Source: Corallium rubrum
Taxonomy: Eukaryota > Cnidaria > Anthozoa > Scleralcyonacea > Coralliidae
DNA length: 64,000 nucleotides
Direction: 5' to 3'
Assembly: GCA_964035015.1 (NCBI GenBank)
Contig: OZ036008.1
Location: forward strand, 6,477,504 to 6,541,503
Shown here: positions 63,865-64,000 of the stretch, one piece after another
Layout: each line of letters begins with the position of its first letter
Position numbering within the stretch: position 1 is the stretch's first letter
Program-made: the position numbers and the translations under genes
The notes under the pieces: generated by a model
Seen by the model: the letters and a program-made list of their open reading frames with translations, nothing else
The model's database searches: none
Told to the model about the DNA's origin: nothing

Positions 63865-64000
63865 TAAGCTTCATAATTTGAAACCGATGATACCTCTAGT
63901 TAGATATGGGTTGAAATGGTGTATTTTTTTTATAATTTTGTAAGTTGTTGGCTAATTAAATTTACCCAAAAATTACTGATTATTTATTACTGATTTGATT

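Larger units (their letters stand above)
60162..64000 (+). other. Intron of the TTC28-like gene (continues past the window)
   Basis: No further exon was recognised. AT-rich unique-looking sequence to about 62900, a copy of the CCAGATGATTTTA repeat near 63000-63030, a repeat shared with the left window edge (63170-63330) and a mariner-like element (63338-63864). Confidence 0.6.

Overview
The window is nuclear DNA of an early-branching animal, most likely a cnidarian and probably an anthozoan. The gene-structure evidence is direct: GT-AG introns, metazoan orthologues and AATAAA signals. The cnidarian assignment is inference, from the style of the repeats (many foldback MITEs, (ATT)n-tailed LINE ends, tRNA-derived SINEs, hammerhead-bearing Penelope-type relics). 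There are no bacterial operons, CRISPR arrays, rRNA genes or intact tRNA genes.

Gene layout. An MFSD6-like major facilitator transporter (3309-5783, +) converges on BOLA2 (6508-8034, -, two exons, 88 aa). BOLA2 is divergent from PPIL2 (15811-31901, +), for which all 25 exons could be read in phase, giving 517 aa with an N-terminal U-box and a C-terminal cyclophilin domain. A two-exon helical protein that I do not recognise follows on the minus strand (33851-35198). Next is an intronless 426-aa PD-(D/E)XK (lambda-exonuclease/YqaJ-like) nuclease (37478-38758, +). GDPD1 lies on the minus strand (40377-47281, 11 exons, 310 aa). The first coding exon of a TTC28-type TPR protein (59916-60161, +) runs out of the window.

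The most striking structure is a 7.6-kb foldback element (8094-15695) with a TA duplication and long inverted arms made of a 9-bp minisatellite. It lies exactly between the start codons of BOLA2 and PPIL2. Without it the two ATGs would be about 0.17 kb apart, so the insertion seems to have split a compact bidirectional promoter.

Introns and intergenic DNA are a catalogue of small DNA transposons, several with readable target-site duplications: Tigger/pogo (TA), Harbinger-like (TAA), hAT-like (8 bp) and mariner-like long-TIR elements. Several nest inside one another, which gives relative ages. Most long open frames in the window are artefacts of minisatellites whose unit length is a multiple of three, or of tetra- and pentanucleotide arrays. 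Between 47282 and 59915 I found no gene, only repeats.
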